Source: Bdellovibrio bacteriovorus (GTDB lineage: Bacteria > Bdellovibrionota > Bdellovibrionia > Bdellovibrionales > Bdellovibrionaceae). Taken from it: 64,000 bases of DNA. The stretch is taken from the NCBI RefSeq assembly GCF_001592745.1, contig NZ_LUKD01000005.1, positions 372,001 through 436,000 on the forward strand, read 5' to 3'. Below the pieces are notes generated by a model. It saw nothing but the letters and a program-made list of their open reading frames with translations. It was not told the origin of the DNA and ran no database searches. Position 1 is the first letter of the stretch, and every line of letters begins with the position of its first letter. Of this stretch, positions 1-8,547 are shown piece by piece. A program made the position numbers and the translations under genes.

Positions 1-420
1 TTCACGCTCAACCACCACCAAGGCGCCGAAACCTTTTTGCGCAGTTAAGATGATGCCTTTCGCGATCTCTTCGATGATTTGCGTTTCTTGAATTGTCGAG
101 GCGTCATTGAAGAAAGGATTGCTTCCAATGTGCGCTAAAGCACGGCGAATCTCGCCTTGGAAAAGGACGACCACGATCACAAAAAGATTTGAGAAGAACT
201 TTTCTAAGATCCAATTAAACGTAAAAAGTTCTAGCCAAATACTCAGGATGTACCCGATGGCTAGAACTCCAAGACCGGAAAGCATTTGGATGGTGCCCGT
301 TCTTTTGATCAGAACCAGGATCCGGTAAACCACCATCCATACTAGAAGCATATCGACAGCATCTTGCACGCGCAGATGCTGGACGATAAATATCAAGTTG
401 TCGACAAACTGTTGCAACAT
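1..420 (-). CDS. cdaA: Diadenylate cyclase CdaA, N-terminal part (cut by window edge)
   Basis: The reverse strand reads without a stop from an ATG at 420 to the window edge (140 codons). CdaA is a membrane enzyme that condenses two ATP into cyclic di-AMP, which controls osmolyte transport and wall homeostasis. Visible: an N-terminal hydrophobic region with several membrane segments (residues about 1-90), then the start of the DAC domain with the family-typical GEIRRALAHIG stretch and GFGALVVVERE at the cut end. The catalytic DGA and RHR motifs would lie beyond the edge. It starts 48 bases after the ftsH stop on the same strand, so it is probably the distal gene of that operon. Family identification is firm; completeness cannot be judged. 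Confidence 0.9.
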   Translation of the reverse strand, partial: MLQQFVDNLIFIVQHLRVQDAVDMLLVWMVVYRILVLIKRTGTIQMLSGLGVLAIGYILSIWLELFTFNWILEKFFSNLFVIVVVLFQGEIRRALAHIGSNPFFNDASTIQETQIIEEIAKGIILTAQKGFGALVVVERE

Positions 421-468
421 CAAGATGCCTCTAATTATTAAAACGTTCTACTAAAAGCTTCGCGAATA

Positions 469-2415
469 CTAGATAGTCACAGGACCCGTGTTGCCTACAG
501 GATCAGATCCCGAAGAATCTTTTTTACCCGCCGTCACCACAGCACCTAAACCGCCACCATCTCTTTTGTTGTTACGGTATTTTTCAATCTCCGCAACAGC
601 CGCACCGTTCACAAGCATTTCTACTTCGTGACCGTCGATAGTTTCGTACTCAAGAAGGGCGTTCGCCAATCTTTCAAGAGCATCTTTGTAATCCGTCAAG
701 ATACGCACCGCTGTGGAGTATCCTTCGTTGATGATCTTAGAAACTTCCGCATCGATCTCTTGCGCTTTTGATTCAGAGTAATCTTTATGCGTGTGACCGT
801 ACTGCATTCCCAAAAACACAGGACCTTCACGTTTTTCAAAAGCCAAAGGACCTAACTTACTCATACCCCATTGGCAAACCATGTGGCGAGCCAAGTCTGT
901 TGCGCGCTCGATATCGTTACCAGCGCCCGTTGTGATGTCTTTAAAGATCACTTCTTCAGCGGCACGACCACCAAACAAGAAGGCAATCATGTTTTCCGCT
1001 TTTTGTTTCGACAATGAAACGCTTTCTTTTTCAGGCAATGTCTGTGTCACACCCAACGCCATACCGCGAGGAATGATTGTTACTTTATGAATTGGATCAA
1101 GGCCTGTTAGTTTTTTACCAACCAGCGTATGTCCTGCTTCGTGATAAGCCGTCACGCGCTTATCTTCGTCAGAGATAACCATGGATCTTCTTTCAGAACC
1201 CATGATGACTTTGTCTTTGGCTTTTTCAAAGTCTTCCATATCCAAGTATTTTTTATCTGTGCGAGCGGCGATCAATGCCGCTTCGTTCACCAAGTTCTCA
1301 AGGTCAGCACCCGAGAAGCCCGGAGTACCACGAGCAATCTTAGACGGTTCAACGTCAGGACCCAATGGAGTCTTACGCATGTGAACCGTTAGGATTTGCT
1401 CTCGACCTTTAAGGTCTGGCTTATTCACAACGACACGGCGGTCGAAACGACCTGGACGAAGAAGAGCGGGATCGAGAACGTCAGGACGGTTCGTCGCTGC
1501 GATCAAGATAACACCTTCAGAAGATTCGAAACCATCCATCTCAACAAGAAGCTGATTCAGAGTTTGCTCACGTTCGTCGTGACCACCACCCATACCAGCA
1601 CCACGATGACGTCCTACTGCATCGATCTCGTCGATGAAGATCAAACATGGAGCATTCTTTTTACCTTGCTCAAACAAGTCACGAACACGGCTCGCACCCA
1701 CACCCACGAACATCTCAACGAAGTCAGATCCCGAGATTGTGAAGAATGGTACACCCGCTTCACCCGCAACGGCGCGAGCCAGCAATGTTTTACCTGTTCC
1801 CGGAGGACCTACTAGCAAAACACCTTTAGGAATACGACCACCTAATTTTGTGTATTTTTTTGGATCTTTGAGGAAGCTGACGATCTCTTGCAAATCTTCT
1901 TTAGCTTCATCCACGCCTGCCACTTCTTTGAACGTCACACGATTTTTGTGCTCCGTTAAAAGGCGCGCGCGGCTTTTGCCGAATGACATAGCTTTACCAC
2001 CGCCGACTTGAATCTGGCGCATGATGAACAAGAACATCGCGACGATCAAAATCAATGGCAACCAGTTCACAATCAAAGATTGGAAGAAGCCACCGTTGTC
2101 AGCACGTTCGTAGTTTGGAGTAATACCGTTTGCTTGAAGAAATTTATAACCCTCATCTTGAGTGTTACCGATAATGGCAAAGTGAGTTCCATTATATTTC
2201 TTTTCAAATTCCGGTTTCATTTCACCGACAATTTCACTTGTGTCCTGACGGAAAGTGACAGTCGCAACTTCACCAGCTTTCACAGCCTCTGTGAATTTCG
2301 AGAAGTTAAAATCAGCAATCACTTTTTGGTGCTTACTCTCATAGGCCTGAAACAGAAAGACAGCCATAATGATGAGGAAGAACCAGAGTGCTAGCGTTTT
2401 TTGAGTAGAGCGCAT
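469..2415 (-). CDS. ftsH: ATP-dependent zinc metalloprotease FtsH
   Basis: Membrane-anchored AAA+ protease that degrades misfolded membrane proteins and short-lived regulators as a cytoplasmic-facing hexamer. With the ATG at 2415 (648 residues) there is a first membrane segment at about 8-25, a small periplasmic domain, a second segment at about 112-132, Walker A GPPGTGKT at about 203-210, Walker B IFIDE near 260, the second region of homology (AATNRPD...RPGRFDR) and the zinc site HEAGH near 425. I chose ATG 2415 because AAAGGA lies seven bases upstream; the longer frame begins with an unsupported TTG at 2430. The glycine- and serine-rich C-terminal tail is normal for the family. It lies between tilS and cdaA on the same strand. 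Identification is certain. Confidence 0.98.
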   Translation of the reverse strand: MRSTQKTLALWFFLIIMAVFLFQAYESKHQKVIADFNFSKFTEAVKAGEVATVTFRQDTSEIVGEMKPEFEKKYNGTHFAIIGNTQDEGYKFLQANGITPNYERADNGGFFQSLIVNWLPLILIVAMFLFIMRQIQVGGGKAMSFGKSRARLLTEHKNRVTFKEVAGVDEAKEDLQEIVSFLKDPKKYTKLGGRIPKGVLLVGPPGTGKTLLARAVAGEAGVPFFTISGSDFVEMFVGVGASRVRDLFEQGKKNAPCLIFIDEIDAVGRHRGAGMGGGHDEREQTLNQLLVEMDGFESSEGVILIAATNRPDVLDPALLRPGRFDRRVVVNKPDLKGREQILTVHMRKTPLGPDVEPSKIARGTPGFSGADLENLVNEAALIAARTDKKYLDMEDFEKAKDKVIMGSERRSMVISDEDKRVTAYHEAGHTLVGKKLTGLDPIHKVTIIPRGMALGVTQTLPEKESVSLSKQKAENMIAFLFGGRAAEEVIFKDITTGAGNDIERATDLARHMVCQWGMSKLGPLAFEKREGPVFLGMQYGHTHKDYSESKAQEIDAEVSKIINEGYSTAVRILTDYKDALERLANALLEYETIDGHEVEMLVNGAAVAEIEKYRNNKRDGGGLGAVVTAGKKDSSGSDPVGNTGPVTI

Positions 2416-2445
2416 TTCAGTTCCTTTCAAACGAGGTCTAAAGTC

Positions 2446-2457
2446 ACCCTTGAGGGT
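2446..2457. promoter_or_regulatory. Short dyad upstream of ftsH
   Basis: ACCCTtgAGGGT is a perfect 5-bp dyad with a 2-base centre. It extends as an imperfect dyad with one mismatched pair to 2443-2460. It sits in the 75-base gap between tilS and ftsH, about 30 bases before the ftsH start. It could be an operator or simply chance; no heat-shock sigma-factor consensus is evident. Confidence 0.25.
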
Positions 2458-2490
2458 AACACGGTTTAAGGGTCACAAACACCTCTCAAA

Positions 2491-3441
2491 TCAGGACTGG
2501 ACCTTAATTTGCTCTGCGTTAACTTCCCAGTGGCATCCGCCGACTTTGAATGTGATCACTTTTTGTGACTTGTCCAGGCGCTTTTGTATTTCTTCGAGAT
2601 GAGACTGCGAAAAATCTTTTTTTCCTAGAGCAAATAAATATTGCGCTAGCAGTCGTTTTTGTTCGAAGGGGCTTAATGTGAGATAAAAACCCCGAGATAA
2701 GCCCTGTGTCTTATAAGCCTCATTTTGACTCAAAAGATCTCCCCAAGCGCGATTTTCCATCTCAAGCGCAATGGTTTCTAAAGAGCGAGCTAATGACGAA
2801 GCAGCTCCTCGCGAACGCTTCTCTAAAGCTTTCAACCAATCCTCGCGAATCCAGTTGCGCAGAGGGTCCAGTTTGTCGTTGCTAGGATCTTCAAAAATGC
2901 GAAGCTTTTCTTCGCGCAGATATTTTTTTAATTCTCGCTTTGTGATTTCCAAAAAGGGACGAAACTTGTCGTCTTTTAGGACATGCATGGCTTGAAATCC
3001 TTGGGACCCCGTACCTCGTATCAAACGCAAAAGTCGAGTCTCCAAAAGATCGTCTCGATGATGTCCTGTAGCAAGAATTTGAAAACCTTGTTCCTTCATG
3101 AGGCGGGTTAAAGCTTCGTAACGCAGCTCGCGATATTCTGCTTCTGATTTTGCTAAGACGGACGATTTTAAAGGGAAAAATTCAATGCCTAATTTAGTGC
3201 ACAGTTTTTCGCAAAAGATTTGGGCTTCCTTGCGATACTCTTGATTGGAATCTTCACCATGATGAAAGTAGCACGCCCCTAAAAGTTCTTTCTTATGAAT
3301 TTTCGAAAGCACGCGCAAAAGCGCGACCGAGTCCGTCCCACCCGAAAGAGCCACCAAAATCTTTTTCTCATTCAGCGAGTGTGTTTTTACTAATTTCCAC
3401 ACGTGATGATCTAAATCTTGCTTGGCTCTTTTTAGTTTCAC
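2491..3441 (-). CDS. tilS: tRNA(Ile)-lysidine synthase TilS (short form)
   Basis: ATP-dependent enzyme that converts the wobble cytidine of the CAU-anticodon isoleucine tRNA to lysidine, so AUA is read as Ile. The N-type ATP pyrophosphatase P-loop SGGTDS is at residues 33-38, followed by the family pattern ATGHHRDDLLETRLLRLIRG and the FEDPSND motif near residue 185. At 316 residues it lacks most of the C-terminal domain of the 432-residue E. coli enzyme, like other short forms. The start is GTG at 3441, supported by GGGGAG about seven bases upstream. Its start is two bases past the stop of the aldehyde dehydrogenase, so the two are co-transcribed. Confidence 0.95.
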   Translation of the reverse strand: MKLKRAKQDLDHHVWKLVKTHSLNEKKILVALSGGTDSVALLRVLSKIHKKELLGACYFHHGEDSNQEYRKEAQIFCEKLCTKLGIEFFPLKSSVLAKSEAEYRELRYEALTRLMKEQGFQILATGHHRDDLLETRLLRLIRGTGSQGFQAMHVLKDDKFRPFLEITKRELKKYLREEKLRIFEDPSNDKLDPLRNWIREDWLKALEKRSRGAASSLARSLETIALEMENRAWGDLLSQNEAYKTQGLSRGFYLTLSPFEQKRLLAQYLFALGKKDFSQSHLEEIQKRLDKSQKVITFKVGGCHWEVNAEQIKVQS

Positions 3442-3443
3442 TC

Positions 3444-4793
3444 TTACTCCCCGGCCACCGCCACCGTTTTGATATTCACGAATTCCAGAATACCAAAGTG
3501 CCCCAGCTCTCTTCCATAACCCGACTCTTTCACTCCTCCAAAAGGAATGCGCGGGTCCGACTTCACATAATCATTCACTACGACAAATCCGGCCTGCAAC
3601 TCTTTTTCCACAAGCTCTTTGCCTTTTTTTAGGTCACTTGTGAAGATGCCACCGCCCAATCCATACGGAGATGAGTTTGCGAAATCCAAAGCTTCCTGTG
3701 TGCTTTTTGCAATAATGATCGAAGCCACGGGTCCAAAAACTTCTTCGGCGTGAAGTTCGGGGTGATTGTTTTCGAAGACGATCACCGTCGCAGGATAATA
3801 AGCTCCCTCACCTTGCGGCGCTGTGCCACCAAGAACGACTTTACCACCCCAGGATTTGAGCTTTTCAACTTGCTCGATAATTGTCTTTTGGAACTTTTTG
3901 CTCGCAAGTGGTGCGATTTCTGAGGCTTTCATTTCATTCACAAAGTGCTGAATAAAATCCTTCGCGATTTTTTCATGCACGATAAATCTTTTTCCCGCCA
4001 CGCAGCTTTGCCCACAATTTACCAGACGCGCCTTCACGCACGTTTTCGCGGCCATTTCAACATCGGCATCCTCAAGAACGAGATAGGCATCACTGCCACC
4101 CAACTCAAGAACAATTTTCTTTAAATTCTTTGCCGCCTCGGTCGCTACAGATCTTCCGCCGTTGGAACTTCCAGTGAAAGTCACCCCTCGCACATTTTTA
4201 TCTGCAATCACTTTGGCCGCGACTTCATGATCCACTTGGATATTTCTTAAAAGTTTATATCCCGATGTCAGATCTGAAAAAATCTGCCCGACCATCGCAG
4301 CTGTTCCTGCCGTCAGATCTGCGTGTTTTAATAGGATGACATTCCCCGCCATCAACGCGGGGGCTGCAAATCGAATCGTCTGCCACAGAGGAAAATTCCA
4401 AGGCATGATACTAAAAACCACGCCCAAAGGTTGAAAACTCACCTCGGCCGTTTTGTAAGGAGATGAAGCAGCCACTTGATTTTTAAGCATGTGAGCCGCC
4501 TCTTTCGCATAGTATTCACAAGTGACAGCGCACTTTTCAACTTCCGCTTTTCCTTCCGCGATCAGCTTTCCCATCTCGGCATTCATCATTTGCGCGAGTT
4601 CCGTTTTATGCTGCCGAAGACTTTGTGCAAGTTTATTTAAAACGACGGCGCGCTCTTCGAAAGAAGTCTTACGCCACTTGCTAAAATCCTCACAAGCCCC
4701 TTGAATGGCTTTTTGCGATTCTTCCCAAGATGTGTGTTGATAGGTTTTTAGAGTTTCGCCGGTGGCAGGATTGACTGTGGAAAATGTATTCAT
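3444..4793 (-). CDS. NAD(P)-dependent aldehyde dehydrogenase, succinate-semialdehyde type
   Basis: Oxidises an aldehyde to the acid. Visible family marks are NPATGE at the N-terminus, the cofactor loop VTFTGSSNGGRSVA, the general base in LELGGSD, the catalytic cysteine in NCGQSCVAGKRF and the C-terminal PFGGVKESGYGRELG. The 449-residue length and the N-terminus match the short YneI/Sad group, whose members act on succinate semialdehyde, but substrate choice cannot be read with confidence. A strong AAGGAGG precedes the ATG. It is the first gene of a run with tilS and ftsH; there is no obvious functional link among them. Confidence 0.88.
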   Translation of the reverse strand: MNTFSTVNPATGETLKTYQHTSWEESQKAIQGACEDFSKWRKTSFEERAVVLNKLAQSLRQHKTELAQMMNAEMGKLIAEGKAEVEKCAVTCEYYAKEAAHMLKNQVAASSPYKTAEVSFQPLGVVFSIMPWNFPLWQTIRFAAPALMAGNVILLKHADLTAGTAAMVGQIFSDLTSGYKLLRNIQVDHEVAAKVIADKNVRGVTFTGSSNGGRSVATEAAKNLKKIVLELGGSDAYLVLEDADVEMAAKTCVKARLVNCGQSCVAGKRFIVHEKIAKDFIQHFVNEMKASEIAPLASKKFQKTIIEQVEKLKSWGGKVVLGGTAPQGEGAYYPATVIVFENNHPELHAEEVFGPVASIIIAKSTQEALDFANSSPYGLGGGIFTSDLKKGKELVEKELQAGFVVVNDYVKSDPRIPFGGVKESGYGRELGHFGILEFVNIKTVAVAGE

Positions 4794-4843
4794 GGCAGGC
4801 CTCCTTCAGCAAGGCTGCCACAGAATTTTCGATTTTAGGAGAA

Positions 4844-5104
4844 CTAAAGAGTTGTAAATACTTGGGTGAACGAATAAACGAGGCCCAATAAAAATGCCCC
4901 CGTCATCGACCCCCAAGCCATCGACTTATAGAATTTGCCAAGCTGCATTGCTGCGCGCGCATAAGGTCTTTCGGACGCCAAAAGCGGAATTGGTTTCACC
5001 ACCGTTCGAATGAACTGGTGACAACACAAACAGAACAGCACAACTGAAATGACGCTTAAGATTTCATTTTCCATGTCCGTCTTGTCGGAGAAAAATCGTC
5101 TCAA
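4844..5104 (-). CDS. Small predicted membrane protein
   Basis: I do not recognise a family. The protein has two hydrophobic stretches, one near the N-terminus (LSVISVVLFCLCCHQF) and one near the C-terminus (MAWGSMTGAFLLGLVYSF), consistent with two membrane helices and a short positively charged loop. The listed frame opens with TTG at 5104; an in-frame ATG at 5074 would give 77 residues and begins just before the first helix, which I consider the more likely start. No strong ribosome binding site marks either. It lies 25 bases downstream of the prepilin-like gene on the same strand, so it may belong to that transcript. Confidence 0.55.
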   Translation of the reverse strand: MRRFFSDKTDMENEILSVISVVLFCLCCHQFIRTVVKPIPLLASERPYARAAMQLGKFYKSMAWGSMTGAFLLGLVYSFTQVFTTL

Positions 5105-5129
5105 CTTGAGATCGCCTTAAGTCGAGTTC

Positions 5130-5933
5130 TTAAGGACAGACTTTATAGATGCCGCGAATGACACCGGATCGGGGGCCCATGGCCTGACGCTTATTCGTGC
5201 GAAACACGCGCGTGGGGTCTTGATCTTTTTCCTGCCACTGCAACATCTCAGAAGTCACTAAAGACGCCTTAAACGAAGCATAGCCGCCATTATACCCATT
5301 GGAAGTCACCCATCGATATTCGCAATAAACATCAAAGGATTCGCTCGTATCAAGATCCTCTTCACCCAATCCACTGGAGGCAGAAACTGTCCCGCACGAA
5401 TCGATAATCTTGGCACGATCTGGAGAACCGGAAAGAGTCTTGATGATCTGCTGCGTTTGCAAAGGGCGAAGAGGATACGCCAATGAAGATTCATCAAATG
5501 TAATTTCAAAAACACCTTTGTATTCGTCAGGATTTCCTGTCGGATAAATGTCTTTGAACGTGATGCTCTTTACTTTAATACTGGAACCCGGAAGGCTGTC
5601 GCCAGTTTTAGCTACAATCGCTGAGGCGTTGTTTACACCTTGGCGTAATTCTTTTAAGTTCAAAATCGTTTCGGAGGGTTTTGCCGCTGTCGGCGAAGCC
5701 GCCACGTCAATCACGCGGCCTTTAAGTTGCCATGAACACACTTCGGTTTTTGTGAGTTGGGCAAGCATCAGATTTTTAAGTTCGATGACTTCCTGCTTTT
5801 GGCGAAGGGAGCGCACTTCTTTTTGTTGCGCCTGAAACATGGAAGCGACCATCACCAACATAATACTGCCAATCGCCACGGCGACTAACATTTCAATCAA
5901 ACTTAATCCCGCAGAATTCAATTTCTTCGTCAT
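5130..5933 (-). CDS. Prepilin-type N-terminal methylation domain protein (PilW/GspJ-like)
   Basis: The N-terminus MTKKLNSAGLSLIEML, followed by a 20-residue hydrophobic helix, is a class III signal peptide: cleavage is expected after the glycine at residue 9, and the conserved Glu+5 is present. The residue after the cleavage point is Leu rather than the usual Phe. The remaining 230 residues have a heptad-like stretch (RSLRQKQEVIELK) and two late cysteines, as in minor pseudopilins. It should be processed by prepilin peptidase and join a type IV pilus or type II secretion pseudopilus, but no pilus genes adjoin it. It overlaps the upstream gene by one base (ATG/TAA junction), implying coupling. 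Confidence 0.8.
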   Translation of the reverse strand: MTKKLNSAGLSLIEMLVAVAIGSIMLVMVASMFQAQQKEVRSLRQKQEVIELKNLMLAQLTKTEVCSWQLKGRVIDVAASPTAAKPSETILNLKELRQGVNNASAIVAKTGDSLPGSSIKVKSITFKDIYPTGNPDEYKGVFEITFDESSLAYPLRPLQTQQIIKTLSGSPDRAKIIDSCGTVSASSGLGEEDLDTSESFDVYCEYRWVTSNGYNGGYASFKASLVTSEMLQWQEKDQDPTRVFRTNKRQAMGPRSGVIRGIYKVCP

Positions 5934-6304
5934 TAAGAGGGATCGGAGTCTTTGTTGGTATTTTCTTTTTTTATGATATCGATTTCGGCGGTGATTTTGA
6001 ATTTATGAGTCTCGGCGAACTTGGAGGCCTCTTTCACAAAATCAATTTTTTGGATGATGCCTAAGATTTCTTTTGTCACGCGATTGGTGACCTCTTCTTT
6101 AGACTTATTGGCACCTTGAATTAGAAGATTCAAGGCTTCTTTGGGCAGTTTCAATTCAGAGACATAGGCGCGCAAGCTTTCTTCGGTCATGAAAGCGGCA
6201 CTGACTCCGGCTGTAAAAACTTTTTTTACAGTGTCACCCAGAAGACCTTTAAGGTCTCCGGAGTTGTCCTTATCGTCTTTTCTATTTGAATCATCAGACG
6301 CCAT
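5933..6304 (-). CDS. Small helical protein, unknown function
   Basis: 123 residues. The ends are charged and low-complexity (N-terminal Asp/Lys/Asn-rich, C-terminal KKENTNKDSDPS). The middle looks like amphipathic helices: GLLGDTVKKVFTAGVSAAF, then TEESLRAYVSELKLPKEAL and a Val/Ile-rich helix ending in FKITAEIDIIKK. The pattern recalls short phasin-like or coiled-coil surface-associated proteins, but I cannot name a family. Its ATG lies 11 bases inside the end of the START-domain gene upstream, and it abuts the prepilin gene, so the three are one transcriptional unit. Confidence 0.75.
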   Translation of the reverse strand: MASDDSNRKDDKDNSGDLKGLLGDTVKKVFTAGVSAAFMTEESLRAYVSELKLPKEALNLLIQGANKSKEEVTNRVTKEILGIIQKIDFVKEASKFAETHKFKITAEIDIIKKENTNKDSDPS

Positions 6305-6725
6305 AAAGCTGTTTCACTCGCTTGTGATAGCTGCTAATCATATTTGGAAGATTCACGCTGACCAAGGCATTTGCAATCGGACCGGGAACAAACATGCTGA
6401 AAGTCGCTTCAACCGAATAAGTCGCGCGCGTTTTGCCAGCTTCGTTTTCCAATTTCCAGGATCCTACAGACGTTTTAAAAATGTCTCCGGACGCAAACTC
6501 CCAAGTAATGCTTGTAGGTGCATTCTCTGTCATCCACAAACTGTACTTAAACGACTTCATTACTTGCACGTTGTATTCAACAAGCTTGCGATTGCCTTCA
6601 GACTTTAGAACTTTGCACTGTTTTACCTCAGGTAAAAACTCGTGGTATTTTTCATAGTCCGCGATGATTTTATAAAATTGTTCGGGAGTGCAATTGAAAA
6701 CTTCGGTGGTTGATGCTTTTGCCAT
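6294..6725 (-). CDS. SRPBCC/START-like protein (RatA/Coq10 family)
   Basis: About 143 residues from the ATG at 6725; a longer frame from a TTG at 6746 is less likely. The sequence follows the Coq10/RatA polyketide-cyclase-like pattern: an N-terminal strand, then TPEQFYKIIADYEKYHEFLPEVKQC, a central VEYNVQVMKSFKYSLWM, and a C-terminal helix (IANALVSVNLPNMISSYHKRV). These fold into a hydrophobic-ligand cavity. E. coli RatA is proposed to act on the 50S subunit and Coq10 binds quinone; which applies here cannot be decided. It is the upstream member of the group with the helical protein and the prepilin-like protein. Confidence 0.8.
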   Translation of the reverse strand: MAKASTTEVFNCTPEQFYKIIADYEKYHEFLPEVKQCKVLKSEGNRKLVEYNVQVMKSFKYSLWMTENAPTSITWEFASGDIFKTSVGSWKLENEAGKTRATYSVEATFSMFVPGPIANALVSVNLPNMISSYHKRVKQLYGV

Positions 6726-6798
6726 AAAATAAGTGTGTCTTTGCAACGACTCTCAAGTCAACGCCGACCTAGACCACGAATGATTATGTTACAACAAC

Positions 6799-7092
6799 CT
6801 AAGACTTTTTAAATAGAGCTTCGGCCGCAGCCCTTAATGCCGCTGCCTTATCAATGCCGCCGCCACTGCCTTTGCGTGGAGTAAAGTAATCACAGAAGTT
6901 GGCTCGGTCTTTTTCGCGAACCACATCCGCTTGTGGCTCACGACATTCATTATAAACTTTGGGATCGTAGTGTTCGCAATTCTTGCACACGTGAACATCG
7001 GCGCGGCAATGAGGGCATTCCTCACGACGACCGATGACTCCGGCAAAGGCCATCTCTTTGTTGCAATTAAAGCAGAACAACTTTCCTTCCAT
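6799..7092 (-). CDS. Small zinc-ribbon protein
   Basis: 97 residues with three CxxC knuckles in the first 40 (CFNC, CPHC, CKNC) and further cysteines in NECREP and NFCDYF, consistent with one or two zinc-ribbon modules. The C-terminal 25 residues are glycine- then alanine-rich and helical. I do not recognise a specific family. The ATG overlaps the stop of glpX by one base, so it is translationally coupled to that gene. A role in nucleic-acid or protein binding is possible, not shown. Confidence 0.8.
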   Translation of the reverse strand: MEGKLFCFNCNKEMAFAGVIGRREECPHCRADVHVCKNCEHYDPKVYNECREPQADVVREKDRANFCDYFTPRKGSGGGIDKAAALRAAAEALFKKS

Positions 7093-8051
7093 TACTGAGG
7101 CTTCTTATTCAAAACATGGTGAGCTTCGATGTTACGGATGGTACCTGTCGCTGAACGCATGACAATCGAATGCGTTTTCGCTTGTCCGCCTGGCATGAAA
7201 CGAACACCTTTTAAAAGAGATCCGTCGGTCACGCCTGTTGCAATAAACATCACAGGGCCTGACGCCAATTCATCAATTGTAAATTTCTTTTCTAGATCCG
7301 CGACACCCATACGTTTTGCGCGCACTTTTTCTTCGTCATTTCTAAATTTCAAACGACCTTGGAAGTCTCCACCTAAACACTGCATCGCTGCAGCTGAGAT
7401 CACTCCCTCTGGGGCACCACCAATACCTAAGAGTAAATCAATGCCTGTGTCATTCCAACCCGTAGACACCGCCGCAGACACGTCGCCATCACCGATCAAA
7501 TTAATACGCGCGCCCGTAGCGCGAGCTTCAGCGATCAACTTTTCATGACGAGGGCGATTCAATATAACAACCGTCATTTCACTTACAGACTTACCCAAAG
7601 CCTTTGCAACAGCTTTGATGTTTTCTGTTGCCGACTTATCAATGTCGATGTGACCTTTTGCTCCGGGACCGCACGCGATTTTATCCATGTATGTGTCAGG
7701 CGCATGCAGGAATTTACCTTGTTCCGCAACAGCGATAACAGAAATCGATCCCGGCCCACCCGTCGCACAAATAGTCGTTCCTTCAAGAGGGTCTAAAGCG
7801 ATATCCAGTTTTGGAGCATCTTCTGTCTTGTGACCCACTTTTTCGCCGATATAAAGCATCGGAGCCTCGTCGCGCTCTCCTTCACCGATGACAACGGTGC
7901 CATCCATGCGAATGTGATCAAAGGCTTTTCTCATAGCGTCGACCGCGGCTTTATCCGCCGTTTTTTCTTCTCCACGTCCAACCCAAGTTGCTGAAGCCAA
8001 AGCAGCAGCTTCTGTTACACGTACAAATTCTAAAGCCAGGTTTCTGTCCAT
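7092..8051 (-). CDS. glpX: Fructose-1,6-bisphosphatase class II
   Basis: Dephosphorylates fructose 1,6-bisphosphate to fructose 6-phosphate for gluconeogenesis, a step expected in an amino-acid- and lipid-feeding predator. The 319 residues match GlpX throughout: MDRNLALEFVRVTEAAALAS at the N-terminus, GEGERDEAPML, the metal-binding DPLEGT motif, GIGGAPEGVISAAA near residue 215, and a C-terminal TGVTDGSLLKGV. Its first 22 bases overlap the end of the thioesterase gene and it overlaps the zinc-ribbon gene by one base, so the three form a compact operon. Confidence 0.96.
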   Translation of the reverse strand: MDRNLALEFVRVTEAAALASATWVGRGEEKTADKAAVDAMRKAFDHIRMDGTVVIGEGERDEAPMLYIGEKVGHKTEDAPKLDIALDPLEGTTICATGGPGSISVIAVAEQGKFLHAPDTYMDKIACGPGAKGHIDIDKSATENIKAVAKALGKSVSEMTVVILNRPRHEKLIAEARATGARINLIGDGDVSAAVSTGWNDTGIDLLLGIGGAPEGVISAAAMQCLGGDFQGRLKFRNDEEKVRAKRMGVADLEKKFTIDELASGPVMFIATGVTDGSLLKGVRFMPGGQAKTHSIVMRSATGTIRNIEAHHVLNKKPQ

Positions 8052-8440
8052 GAGTCACTCTCCGCTGCGGCTTTCATCTCGGCCGACAGTCTTTGTAGTT
8101 TTAAGTCCGGTCCTAATGCTACATGCACGGTCTTCGCAAGCGAACAAATTTCTTTATTACGTCCCCGCAAGCGATACTGCAAAACGATGCGATTGCCTTC
8201 GGTGCGCCCCTGCACTTCAATTTCTAAATCGTCGCCAAAAAAAGTCGGCTTTATATGTCGAACCTGGGTCTCGTAAACAGCAAACTGACTTGCTGACCCC
8301 GGTTTTTGGTAATCCAAAAGACCCTTCGCATGTGCCCACCCCACCCGCGCTTCTTCATAAAAACGCAGATAATTGCTATGGTGAACAATGCCCATCAAGT
8401 CCGTTTCGTAAAACTGCACTTTGTGACGATGAATAAACAT
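8030..8440 (-). CDS. Acyl-CoA thioesterase, YbgC/4-hydroxybenzoyl-CoA family
   Basis: A 136-residue hotdog-fold protein. The signature YETDLMGIVHHSNYLRFYEEARVGW near the N-terminus carries the catalytic aspartate of the 4HBT/YbgC family. Members hydrolyse short- or medium-chain acyl-CoA, and YbgC is linked to the Tol-Pal region in other bacteria, though no tol genes are present here. It is the first gene of the operon with glpX, overlapping it by 22 bases. The final stretch of its frame therefore encodes the start of GlpX in another frame. Confidence 0.9.
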   Translation of the reverse strand: MFIHRHKVQFYETDLMGIVHHSNYLRFYEEARVGWAHAKGLLDYQKPGSASQFAVYETQVRHIKPTFFGDDLEIEVQGRTEGNRIVLQYRLRGRNKEICSLAKTVHVALGPDLKLQRLSAEMKAAAESDSWTETWL

Positions 8441-8479
8441 TGATTATTTCTAGTCTAAACGGTTAGTTTTAGTCAACGA

Positions 8480-8524
8480 CCGGCAGGTCGCAGTGCCGGA
8501 GCGCCTTCGGGCCCGTAGCTGAAG
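8480..8524 (+). repeat. Structured GC-rich intergenic element upstream of pgsA
   Basis: CCGGCA (8480-8485) pairs with TGCCGG (8494-8499). Immediately after comes a second GC-rich stem-prone stretch around GCGCCTTCGGGCCC (8501-8514). It lies between the divergent thioesterase and pgsA genes, in a likely pgsA leader. The core resembles the hairpin core of the large repeat at 60353-60365 only loosely. Confidence 0.4.
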
Positions 8525-8547
8525 CAGAAGCATCAACAAAGGACGAT

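Noticed and set aside
107-328. 73-codon plus-strand frame
   Set aside because: It is antisense to the CdaA frame and has the composition of a shadow frame.
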